From assembly GCA_001579985.1 (NCBI GenBank), contig LRSR01003528.1, positions 1-32,247 on the forward strand: a stretch of DNA of 32,247 bases. Direction: 5' to 3'. Below are positions 8,716 to 17,739 of the stretch, piece by piece. The notes beneath the pieces are model-generated. The model did not search any database. It was given only the letters and a program-made list of their open reading frames with translations, and had not been told where the DNA came from. The translations under genes were made by a program, and so were the position numbers. This DNA is from Hypsibius dujardini. Lineage: Eukaryota > Tardigrada > Eutardigrada > Parachela > Hypsibiidae. The first letter of the stretch is position 1. Every line of letters begins with the position of its first letter.

Positions 8716-10617
8716 ATGGACTTCCATTTCGCCGTAGACCTATTGAGGCAGGACAATCAGCCACCTTCATACATGCCTCGCTGGCTTGCAACGGTCGGTC
8801 TACTTCCCACATCCGACATCTTTCCTACTGACCAAAAGGGGCGGCGTAAAAAAGTCACATTTTACACCTTTTTACACCTGATTTACTGGACTACTTGCTT
8901 CCTATTTATCGCGATGAACGTCTGCTCCTCCGTTTACGTCATGATCAGGGCGATTGTCGTTCCCGCCACCGACAATCCGCTACTCGCCGCCCTTCTGGAG
9001 GGCACCTTTGCGTTCGAAGCGTACCGCGGTGCAATATTTTGCTTGATCGTCTTGACCAACTGCAAAAGTGGGATCAAAAGTATCGTACGTCAAACCGAAG
9101 AGCTGATCGTGACCTTTTCACTGACTGCCACGAATGTCCGAACTATTCGTCGTTTCATGGCAGCGTTTGTCGCCTTGATGGTCCTCAGCATAACGGTCCT
9201 TAATAGTCTACAATCTGCACGAATGATCCTCCTCACATTCGTAAACATTGAACCATTTTTTGTGGCACCATCTGTGGTAATGGCTCCTCTGTTCGCTTTC
9301 TTCAGTTTGATTCCCGAACTGTTGAGTCGCATCGTTGTGATCTTGGTCGCCGGCAGCGGAATGGTATTGCTGTCTTGTTTAAAGGTCATGAGACAGACAT
9401 TTTTCGACGCGAAGCTTGACAGTTCTGACCGAGTACACACGGCGTTGTATCAGTACTATGCATTGGCAAGCAGTCTAGCCGCGATTTCGAGACATCTGGG
9501 AGGAGTCCTAGCGTTCTCGATTCTTTCGGATCTCCTGCCGCTCTGCGGACGAATGACTCGTCAATTTTTCTCTCTGAAATCGACGAGCTTGGAGGAAGTA
9601 GTGATCCGCAAAGTTGCTAACGCCAAGGGCGGATTTTATATTATCGTGGGAATTAGTTTTTATATATTGGCCATGTACGGCCCATTCGTCAAGCTGCATA
9701 GACAAGTAATTAATAAACAATTATATCGAACACCGGAGGCGTAACGGGGGGGGGGCACTTTTTCTGTTTTATTTAACTTCGAGGCTTCTTTTTTGCCTGC
9801 AAAGTTGAACAATTACGGGTGCCGGGGAGGGGCCAGTTCAGTTTTTGGGAATCGTTTATTCAAAACAGGGTACGACTGTCCCTAAAAAACCTGCTCCTCA
9901 CGCATTTTTATTTTTCCACCAGCCAAACGGGGAGAAGGTTTTAGTTGCCCCCCAAAATGGGAGGGAACTTAGGTTTTGTTAAATGTTTGAATTCAAAACA
10001 GCGTTGCCCTTAACTTATTATTTTGCCCCGAAGCCCACCTACCTCGACTTGCGCGAGCAGTACGTTACGCCTCTGTCCGAAGCAAACAATCGTTTATTCA
10101 CAAGCATGTCTGGAAGTTTTGTTATAAATAAATTGTATTATTTTGCAGGCTTCTCAGTTTTGATTGGAATTGTTGGAGTATACGCGACGAATTTATCCTC
10201 AACATCCGGTTAGTTATGCTTCATAGCATAGCCCGATATCTTAGTTATGTTTCGCAGAATGGCCCGTTGTCTCATCCAATAGACTTCTGTATGCGTGTGT
10301 TTTAGGGAGTACCAAATAAGCCAAGCAAAAGTGGTGAAAATATCAATCAACTTCTTAGTGCGTTGGAAGGTCAACCGCTGGTGCTTTCGCTTCTGCACGG
10401 ATTTCAAGTTGGACAAAATTTCCCTCTTTTAGTAAGAAAATGTGCCACTGCTCAAGCAATTGCTCTTTGCCAACGAGTTTGCGGTCACTTAAAGAGACGC
10501 TTTTATTCACAGATTGCAACAGTGTTATCCTCCTACGTAATCATCTGCTATCAGCTCCTTAAAGAGACATCTTCCGGACTGTTCAAGTCCGTGGATACGA
10601 ATTGCACTTGTGTTTGA
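8716..10617 (+). pseudogene. Gustatory-receptor-like gene 3, interrupted by a stop in exon 2
   Basis: Exons by homology: 8716-9705 (330 codons), 10149-10208, 10306-10431, 10513-10617. The large exon is fully open from MDFHFAVDLL to GPFVKLHRQ, with six hydrophobic segments. The start is the conserved ATG; the codon that is the upstream ATG in genes 4 and 5 is GTA here. The second exon reads ASQF then TGA at 10161-10163, where gene 4 has AGA in TCQFRLELLEY. Normal splicing would therefore end the protein after 334 residues, before TM7. The later exons stay open and intact (GVPNKPSK to HGFQVGQNFPLL; IATVLSSYVIICYQLL), and the splice sites are preserved, so the lesion looks recent. Skipping the 60-nt exon would keep the frame. 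The large exon is closest to gene 5, with about 25 differences in 330 residues counted by eye. Confidence 0.75.
9737..10082. mobile_element. AGGCGTAACGG-type inverted-repeat element in intron 1 of GR gene 3
   Basis: Begins AGGCGTAACGG followed by a G tract and ends CGTTACGCCT. The same element sits in the same intron of gene 4 (16410-16741) and gene 5 (from 32174). It is absent from the 68-bp intron of gene 2. Non-coding, about 346 bp. The insertion presumably predates the duplications that made genes 3, 4 and 5. Confidence 0.7.
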
Positions 10618-10934
10618 TTCAGTTTAACGACTTGGGTGGTCAAATGCCTTTATTAAACAGGGAAATTAACCGCATCGGGAAATGCAAATATGGGTAATCG
10701 ACTGACTCTTAGTGCTTCACTTTAGTTTCATCCAGTTCCCCAAAGCTAGCCAGGTTTCCTTCCAGGTTTCAGTTGATAATCTTAAAGGGACTTATTGAGC
10801 TGATGTCCTCTATCGCGTGTAAAGTTTGACGAAACTCTGACGTTAGCTGAGTCAATCATCGGAGTCCATTTTCTATTTTAGTTATATATTTTGATAATCT
10901 GGAGTTTAACTTGTCTCTTAATTAATTGAAGGAA

Positions 10935-11076
10935 TTGCAGAAAGACTTGACCTTGACGTTCGTTTTACCACATTTTGTATCCGCATTGGGACTGCTACTC
11001 ACGACCGAGCAGCTGATGTATCAGTCAACTAAGACAGACGACGACAGAGTAAGCCAGTCGGCAGTGGCGGATTGAG
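10935..11076 (+). pseudogene. GR first-exon relic downstream of gene 3
   Basis: The frame from 10935 reads LTFVLPHFVSALGLLLTTEQ, close to the N-terminal PSFVPRFVTALGLLPTTEF of GR gene 1. The frame then runs out in TKTDDDR and a stop, and no transmembrane part follows. It is a fragment of a gene-1-like receptor. A sister copy lies at 17555-17655. Confidence 0.65.
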
Positions 11077-11179
11077 GTTCACCAAGAGGGAATTACAAGC
11101 CTGCTGGAAGGGGCTTAGGCTAAAAGTTCCCACTACTTCCCCCGTTTTGTTCCTTTCCATTTTCATGTCATTCCATGTC

Positions 11180-11287
11180 ACGTATTCATTGGAACGTGGT
11201 CCGCTAACTCGTCCCCTTAGAGCGACGCATACTCATGCAAAATGAGATTCGTATTTCCATTCCACTTTTAGTAAATTCAACACAGGG
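11180..11287. repeat. Dispersed repeat of about 108 bp, copy 2
   Basis: Same orientation as and nearly identical to 4561-4668. It lies just after the GR relic. Confidence 0.8.
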
Positions 11288-12740
11288 CCATTCTTCGAAT
11301 TCGGGAAATGGAATTGGTTATTTTTTTATTTATTTTCATTATTCGTTATGGCAAACCAGCAGCTCCCCTTATATCCAGTGAATAGTTTTTGAACCAAAAC
11401 TTTTGAATTTGAATTTGGATTGAAATACGGAGTGAATTGCAAGCGCCAAAAATTGAGTGAATTAATGTCTCCAGCCTAGTTGACAATTTGAAAAATCTGG
11501 TTACAGCACGCCTGCGCTGGAAATAATTCGGCAGCCTCTGATTTTGCCATTACCATATTTCCTCAACGCCGATACGGTGTACTTATATACTTAGAAACAT
11601 AACTGATTGGGTACGAGGCATGTACAGTAGAATTCAGTATTCACAACTCGAAATTAAGTACTTCGTCATGGAACGTGGAGCAACACCATCGATCAACCCT
11701 GTTGTATTGCTCAAGATTGGCGTGGGCGAGTGAAGCGCAGGCGCTAACTGATTAGTTCAGGATCACCTTGAACTTTGTTCCTACGTCGAATAGTCACTAC
11801 CGTCGTAATTGCATTTTAATATTTCTATCTCAACTCTGGTTAAACATTTGAAGCTGATACGTTAGATAATTAGTTTATCTTTTATTCAAAACTTTTTATC
11901 CAATTTTGCACACGGAGGAGTTTTTGAAAGAATAATAACGCAATAACGCAATGACGCAAAAGCTAAACTTCATTCTTAAGTTAAGGTTTATTTGGGATAG
12001 CGCACAAGTAAGGCATTCATGTTCAACGTAGTATTAGATAAAAAGGAAAATGTTTGTTTCGTTGGCTGTGCACTTGGATCTGTGGAATCGAAATATTTTT
12101 CCCAACATTTTTGAACACTTCTCTGTGAGCAAACATGGCCTAAATATTTTTCAAAGTATAGCAAACTGTAGTAATCAAACGTATCAGCTGCAAGATTTCA
12201 AGCAAAACTGAGTAGAAAATTAAAATGAAATTACAAAAGGATGCTGTTCAAAAATAATCATTTTTATGCGAAGAAATGTCCTACGTCATAAATGCACAAG
12301 TTCCAGCAAAACATGAATTGGCCAGTTAGTATATAGACCTAACGCGCACATGCCTATTTTGAGTTTCAAAACCTGACTGACTAATGGTGTTGCTCCACCT
12401 GGGCGTGCCCGACCATTGCAAGTTGCCTGTACGGAATAGTGCGCGAACCGGGGCACCGGTTTTTACGAAACAAAAGCGGTTATTGGTGCGCTCTTCATCT
12501 CTGCAAAAGTTTAAAAAGTAAATCAGCGCGCGTGTTGGTTAGTTTAGTTGAATAACCACTTACTAGAAAAATTACGAATACCCAATCAGTTGCCAAATTA
12601 GAAATGTTAATTAGTTAGACTTGTTTATGGCGGAATGGATTTTTCGAAGACCGTCAGCTCTACATCAACGTTCAGACATTTGATCCTTTGTTTATTTTTC
12701 TGATAAACTGAAATTAGTATTTTGTTCTTCAGTTTTGCAA
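11288..12740. other. AT-rich intergenic stretch with an inverted-repeat pair
   Basis: No coding region recognised. GGAGCAACACCAT at 11677-11689 is exactly reversed at 12383-12395 (ATGGTGTTGCTCC). These may be the terminal repeats of a non-coding element of about 720 bp. I see no target duplication. The remainder (11288-11676 and 12396-12740) shows no structure I can interpret. Confidence 0.45.
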
Positions 12741-12759
12741 TTAGCCTTCCGCTTTGCAA

Positions 12760-13060
12760 AATGTTTGAAAATTTTTTGAAATCCCAGGGGACTCATTGGA
12801 AATCAGACCCCCCAGACCCCTCACCCCCAGAGATTTCAAAATAATCAGAGACAGTTTTGGGTTTAGTCTTAAAAGAATGCGTTTCGCCTCTTGACCTACC
12901 CCTTGAATACCAGACCCCCAGACCTCCAGACCCCCAGACCCCAGAAGTTTCAAAATGATTTGCATTGTGCCTTTGCCCACCCTGGCCTTACCGTGAGGGG
13001 TATTGGTTCCGACTTGAAAGGACCCTAAACGAGCCTCTGTTGCCAATGACTCAATTGATG
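12760..13060. mobile_element. Partial copy of the gene 2 intron foldback element
   Basis: Matches 6860-7112 in the same orientation (GAAATCCCAG, TTTCAAAATAATC and TATTGGTTCCGACTTG). The left inverted end is missing. A small CCAGACCCC tandem lies at 12910-12945. It marks the left edge of a duplicated block that continues through the orphan GR exon and into the gene 4 promoter. Confidence 0.7.
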
Positions 13061-13218
13061 ACTATAATTTACAGCCACTCAAACAGTTCACGTGGCAACA
13101 AACAGTCACCTCTGCTTAGGCACTACTTACAGAGTTACACGTAAACCGCAATAACTCGTGGACAAAGATACCGTATCACCGTATCTGTCTTACAATGAAC
13201 AACAAACGGTTTGAACAG

Positions 13219-13323
13219 ATTGCAACAGTGCTGTCGTCTTACGCAATCATATCCTATCAGTTTCTAAAAAAGACTTCTTCGGCTCTATCAAAATCCGCGT
13301 CTCCGAATTGCACGTTCATTTGA
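13219..13323 (+). pseudogene. Orphan GR terminal exon (copy of gene 2 exon 4)
   Basis: Encodes IATVLSSYAIISYQFLKKTS and ends in CTFI-TGA, nearly the same as gene 2's last exon. The preceding exon (7237-7371 in gene 2) is deleted: sequence matching gene 2 up to about 7221 joins sequence matching from about 7383. No large exon lies upstream, so it cannot encode a receptor alone. The polypyrimidine end of the acceptor has also changed (TTTGAACAG against TTTATTTACAG). Confidence 0.8.
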
Positions 13324-13367
13324 TTCAATCTTATTAGGCGAATGACGTTTTGAATCATTTCCACTTA

Positions 13368-13579
13368 ATTCCAACTTCGCGTCATTCCTCAATCACGCCC
13401 TATTTCACAGCGTGAAACTGAGCCCGACCCAATCCCTTTTCCCGAGTTACGCCCCCTTTTTGTGATTGAAGAACACCATCTCCGATCTTCACTCACGAGA
13501 TCCAAAATCCGTTCATACTTCAATTAATGCGAGAGTGCGTGAAATAAAACGTGAATTAAGGACGACCTGAAGTTGGAAT
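13368..13579. repeat. Inverted-repeat element, copy 2
   Basis: Same structure and position relative to a GR terminal exon as 7596-7816. Confidence 0.65.
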
Positions 13580-14355
13580 GATTCGAATCGAACTTTGCCT
13601 ACTAGCTCGTTTGCTCAGACATCTTGTTTAAGCTAAATAAATTCCGCGTATCGTAAAATGCAAATATAGATACCATTAAATGTCAACTGACTTGTCTTGT
13701 TTCACTTTACTTTGTTTCCCATACTCAAAAACAAGAACTCCATGCGGCTTTCAGCTGATAATCTTTTGGGACTCATTGAGTTAAGTTCCTCTTCCGCAAA
13801 TAAAGAATACATTACATAAAGATACATTAATCCCTGGTACCTCCCTCGGTACCTGCCTCTGCTTGGAATGTAAGCACAACGTGTTCATGATGAAAACAAA
13901 GATCCAATGCGATACTGCAAAGTGCATATGCGACGCCTTTGTGCGACATTATTCCCAATGAGGTCCCCATGGAGTGACGTATACGGTGTGGAAAGAGTTT
14001 TGTATCTCCCTCATCCACTTAATAGGGTGTATGCGCAAACATTTTCTGGCTGTAGTCCCACCCTCTACTGGGCAAAGTGATACGGAACCGAGTATGCGAA
14101 GGATGGAGTGTAACAATTAAAAAGGAACACGAGGTAGGTGTGGCCTTAAGTGTGTCGGCGGCGATTGGTCGACGCGCGCATGTCTACAGGCTAGCAACGC
14201 GGTCGGACGTAGTAGGTTAAAACGTGATACGTGTTTTTCGGAAATGGCTGACTGATCTGGCTTGTACGCGACACAGGCACACACCCGGCGCGTTGTCTGG
14301 CTCGCGTCGACCAATCCCTGCCGACACACTTAAAGCCGCACCTCCCTCGTGATGC

Positions 14356-14372
14356 TATTTAAGTTTTGCACC
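14356..14372 (+). promoter_or_regulatory. Conserved TATA-like block upstream of GR gene 4
   Basis: TATTTAAGTTTTGCACC, one base different from the other copies. It is 402 bp before the conserved ATG at 14758, which becomes 223 bp when the 179 bp added by the element at 14386 is removed. Confidence 0.5.
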
Positions 14373-14385
14373 AGTCCATCGCATA

Positions 14386-14562
14386 CCAGGCAAACGCTTT
14401 GGGTTGAATCACTACTTGGGTTGAATCAGTCGCGTGGCGGAGGGCGCCGCTGGCGATGTGTGCATTGCTGAATGAGTGTTGTTTACAATTTACACTCGTG
14501 GCGCCCTCCGCCACCCGACTGATTCAACCCAAGTAGTGATTCAACCCAAAGCGTTTGCTTGG
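14386..14562. mobile_element. Tc1/mariner-type MITE (177 bp) with TA duplication, 5' of GR gene 4
   Basis: Terminal inverted repeats of about 60 bp, beginning CCAGGCAAACGCTTTGGG and ending CCCAAAGCGTTTGCTTGG, flanked by TA at 14384-14385 and 14563-14564. The paralogous flank of gene 3 has the empty site CGCATACTCGG (8521-8531), where the single TA is at 8525-8526. The arms include two direct copies of TGGGTTGAATCA. No coding capacity. It sits 28 bp after the TATA-like block, probably at the transcription start or in the 5' leader of gene 4. Confidence 0.9.
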
Positions 14563-14748
14563 TACTCGGTTCTGTGTCATTTTGCCCAGTAAAAGGTCCG
14601 AATACAGCCCCAGCCGTTTACGCATACACCCTAATATCGAAATGCTGCCGCGAAAACTTGAACATTGAACATCCACTACACTCAAAGTTTCCATTGACCC
14701 ATGGGCCTCATTTTGTTACCGAAAAGTGTGCCTCCGTAGGAAAGTAGA

Positions 14749-17242
14749 ATGAACAGTATGGACCTCCATGACGCTCTACACCTATCGAAGCAGGACAATC
14801 AGCCACCTTCATACATGCCTCGCTGGCTTGCAACGATCGGTCTACTTCCCACATCCGACATATTTGCTACTGATAAAAAGGGGCGGCGTAGAAAGGTCAC
14901 ATTTTACACCCTTCTACACCTGATTTACTGGACTGCCTGCTTCCTATTCATTGCAATGAACGTCTGCTCCTCCGTTTACATCATAATCAGGGCGATTGTC
15001 GTTCCCGCCACCGACAATCCCCTACTCGCCGCCCTTCTGGAGGGGTCCTTGGCGTTCGAATTGCACCGCGGTGCAATATTTTGCTTGTTCGTCTTGACCA
15101 ACTGCAAAAGTGGAATTGAAAGTATCATACGTCAAACCGAAGGGCTCATCGTGATCTTTTCACTGACTGCCACGAATGTCCGAACTATTCGTCGTTTCAC
15201 GGCAACGTTTGTTGCTTTGACGGTCCTCGGCATAACGGTCCTTAGTAGTCTACAATCTGCACGATGGATCCTCCGCACATTCGTGAAGATTGAACCATTT
15301 TTTGTGGCACCATCTGTGGTAATGGCTCCTCTGTTCGCTCTCTTCAGTGTGATTCCCGAACTGTTGAGTCGTATCGTTGTGGTGTTGGTCGCCGGCAGCG
15401 GGATGGTGTTGCTGTCCTGTCTAAAGGTCATGAGACAGACATTTTTTGACGCGAAGCTTGACAGTTCTGACCGAGTACACACGGCGTTGTATCAGTACTA
15501 TGCATTGGCAAGCAGTCTAGCCGCAATTTCGAGACATCTGGGAGGAGTCCTAGCGTTCTCGATTCTTTCGGATCTCCTGCCGCTCTGCGGACGAATGACT
15601 CGTCTATTCTTCTCTCCGGAAATGACGAGTTTGGATGACGTAGTGACCCACAATGTTGTTGACGCTAAGAAAGGATTTTATATTATCATTGGAATTAGTT
15701 TTTATTTACTGGCCATGTACAGCCCATTCATCAAGCTGCATAAACAAGTAATTTTTAAATAATAATATTGTAGGGTTGTTAATCCTTTTTGCTCCTTGCT
15801 CCTATAGGAGCGGAGCGGAGCACTAAATCTGTGCTCCTACGGACCCTAATAGGATCGGAGCAATGCAGTAGGAGCATGTAGGAGCAATAGGAGCCCTAGG
15901 AGCAAATAGGAGCACGTAGAAGCAAATAGGAACATACGGCCTAAATGAAACCGTTCGAACGCCTAAAACAATGAGTGATAATTCGTTTCATTAAAAGTTG
16001 GTCTACGCTGGTATTGTGGACTTTCACTTAGAGATAGACAAGCTATGCGTGTCAGGCACTGTGTACTGTGTACTGTACAGTGTACAGTACAATACAGTAC
16101 AAGTATATTGGAGTTTAACAGTCTGTTGAGCGACCTGTTGATACTTTTTTCGGTGGCTGAACTTTTCAACAATTCTCTTGCTGAGTAGATATACCACGTT
16201 TAATTCCCTGTTGCTAATACTAATACTAGTACTATCATTATAATAGTATTTTTATAGTAGTCAATCCAGAAATAGTCGCATTTTCTGCTCCTATAAATTC
16301 CTACATGCTCCGATCCTAATCCGCTCCGCTTCACTCCTATTCCGCTTCTTTTCCGCTCCTATTGGGGGTCAGCCGTAGAAATTAACAACCCTAATATATT
16401 GGACATCCAAGGCGTAACGGGGGGGGGGGTTGGACATTTTTTAATTAACTTCGGGGTTACGCGGCGGGCATTTTTGTCGCTTGCAAAGTTGAACAATTAC
16501 GGGGTGCCGGGGGGGGGCTTAGTATTTTGGAATAGTTTACTCAGAACAGGATACGGTTGACCTTAAAAAAAACCTGTTACCTACGCATTTGTATTTTTCC
16601 AATTGTTTTTTAGTTGTCCCTCAAAATGGGAGGGGACTTAAGTGTTGTTCATTTTTCAGTTCAAGACACGGTTGGCCCTCAACCTATTTTTTTGCTCCAA
16701 AGCTCACCTACCCCGACCTGCGCGAAAAGTCCGTTACGCCTCTGTCCGAAGCAGTCATTCACAAGCATGTCTGGAAGTTTTGTTATACATTGTATTATTT
16801 GCAGACTTGTCAGTTTAGATTGGAACTGTTGGAGTATACACGACAAATTTTTCCTCAACATCCGGTTAGTTATGCTTCGTAGCATGGCCCGATATCTCAT
16901 GCAATAGACTTCTGTATGCGTGTGTTTTAGGGTGTACCAAATAAACCAAGCAAAAGTGGTGAAAATATCGATCAACTGCTTAGTGTGTTGGAAGGTCAAC
17001 CGCTGGTGCTTTCGCTTCTGCACGGATTTCAAGTTGGAGAAAATTTCCCTCTTTTAGTAAGAAAATGCACCACTGCTCAAGCAATTGCTCTTTGCCAACG
17101 GGTTTGCGGTCACTTGAAGAGACGCTTTTATTCACAGATTGCAACAGTGCTATCCTCCTACGTAATCATCTGCTATCAGCTCCTTAAAGAGACATCTTCC
17201 GGACTGTTCAAGTCTGTGGATACGAATTGCACTTGTGTTTGA
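14749..17242 (+). CDS. Gustatory-receptor-like gene 4 (complete, four exons)
   Basis: Predicted 429-aa seven-TM chemoreceptor. Exons: 14749-15747, 16805-16864, 16931-17056, 17138-17242, all phase 0 with GT/AG ends. The first ATG (14749, MNSMDLHD) is used here; the ATG at 14758 aligns with the start common to all copies. The large exon ends SPFIKLHKQ before GTAATT. The short exon reads TCQFRLELLEYTRQIFPQHP and is intact, unlike gene 3. The third exon begins GVPNKPSKSGENI and ends HGFQVGENFPLL. The last has SYVIICYQLL. Intron 1 is 1057 bp because two unrelated elements (15771-16393 and 16410-16741) lie in it. Introns 2 and 3 are 66 and 81 bp. The large exon is close to those of genes 3 and 5, and exons 2-4 are almost identical to gene 3 apart from its stop codon. 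Confidence 0.87.
15771..16393. mobile_element. Inverted-repeat element with GGAGC-rich arms in intron 1 of GR gene 4
   Basis: Begins TAGGGTTGTTAAT and ends ATTAACAACCCTA, perfect 13-bp inverted ends. Next to each end lies a run of short repeats, GGAGC/TAGGAGCA on the left (15790-15940) and the complementary GCTCC/TCCGCTCC on the right (16287-16365). The middle is AT-rich with a GTACTGTAC palindromic patch at 16060-16100. Gene 3 lacks it at the matching place. No transposase seen. Confidence 0.7.
16410..16741. mobile_element. AGGCGTAACGG-type element in intron 1 of GR gene 4
   Basis: Starts AGGCGTAACGG plus a G tract and ends CCGTTACGCCT. Same element and position as 9737-10082 in gene 3. Confidence 0.7.
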
Positions 17243-17554
17243 TTCAGTTTAACGACTTGGGTAGTCAAATGCCTTTATTAAACAGGGAAATTAACCGCAT
17301 CGGGAAATGCAAATATGGGTAATCGACTGACTCTTAGTGCTTCACTTTAGTTTCATCTAGTTCCAAAAAGCAAGAATAACCTTCCAGCTTTCAGTTGACA
17401 ATTTTAAGGGACTTACTGAGCTGATGTCCTCTATCGCGAGTAAATTTTGACGAAACTCTGACGTTAGCTGAGTCAATCATCGGAGTCCATTTTCTATTTT
17501 AATTATATATTATGACAATCTGGAGTTTACTTGTCTCTTAACTAATTGAAGGAA

Positions 17555-17655
17555 TTGCTGCAAGACTTGACCTTGATGTTTGTTTTACCACTTTTTGTGT
17601 CCGCATTGGGACTGCTACTCACGACCGAGCAGCTGATATATCAACCAACTTAGAC
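17555..17655 (+). pseudogene. GR first-exon relic downstream of gene 4
   Basis: LMFVLPLFVSALGLLLTTEQ in the frame from 17555, then a stop after QPT. It is the sister of the relic at 10935-11076 and lies at the same distance (about 315 bp) after the preceding GR stop. Both therefore came with the duplicated block. Confidence 0.65.
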
Positions 17656-17739
17656 AGACGACGACAGAGTAAGCTAGTCGGCAGTGGCGGATTGAGGTCC
17701 ACCAGGAGGGAATGGCAAGCCTGCTGGAAGGGGCTTCAC

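Noticed and set aside
9090-9440. Long minus-strand frames opposite every GR large exon (also at 15132, 31668 and 5459)
   Set aside because: Antisense shadows of the receptor codons, recurring because the genes are paralogous.
10161-10163. TGA in GR gene 3 as selenocysteine or programmed readthrough
   Set aside because: The aligned residue in gene 4 is arginine (AGA), one base away. No sign of a recoding element, so a nonsense mutation is simpler.
12741-13046. 101-codon minus-strand frame
   Set aside because: It lies in the foldback-element copy and a CCAGACCCC repeat, with no conserved protein.
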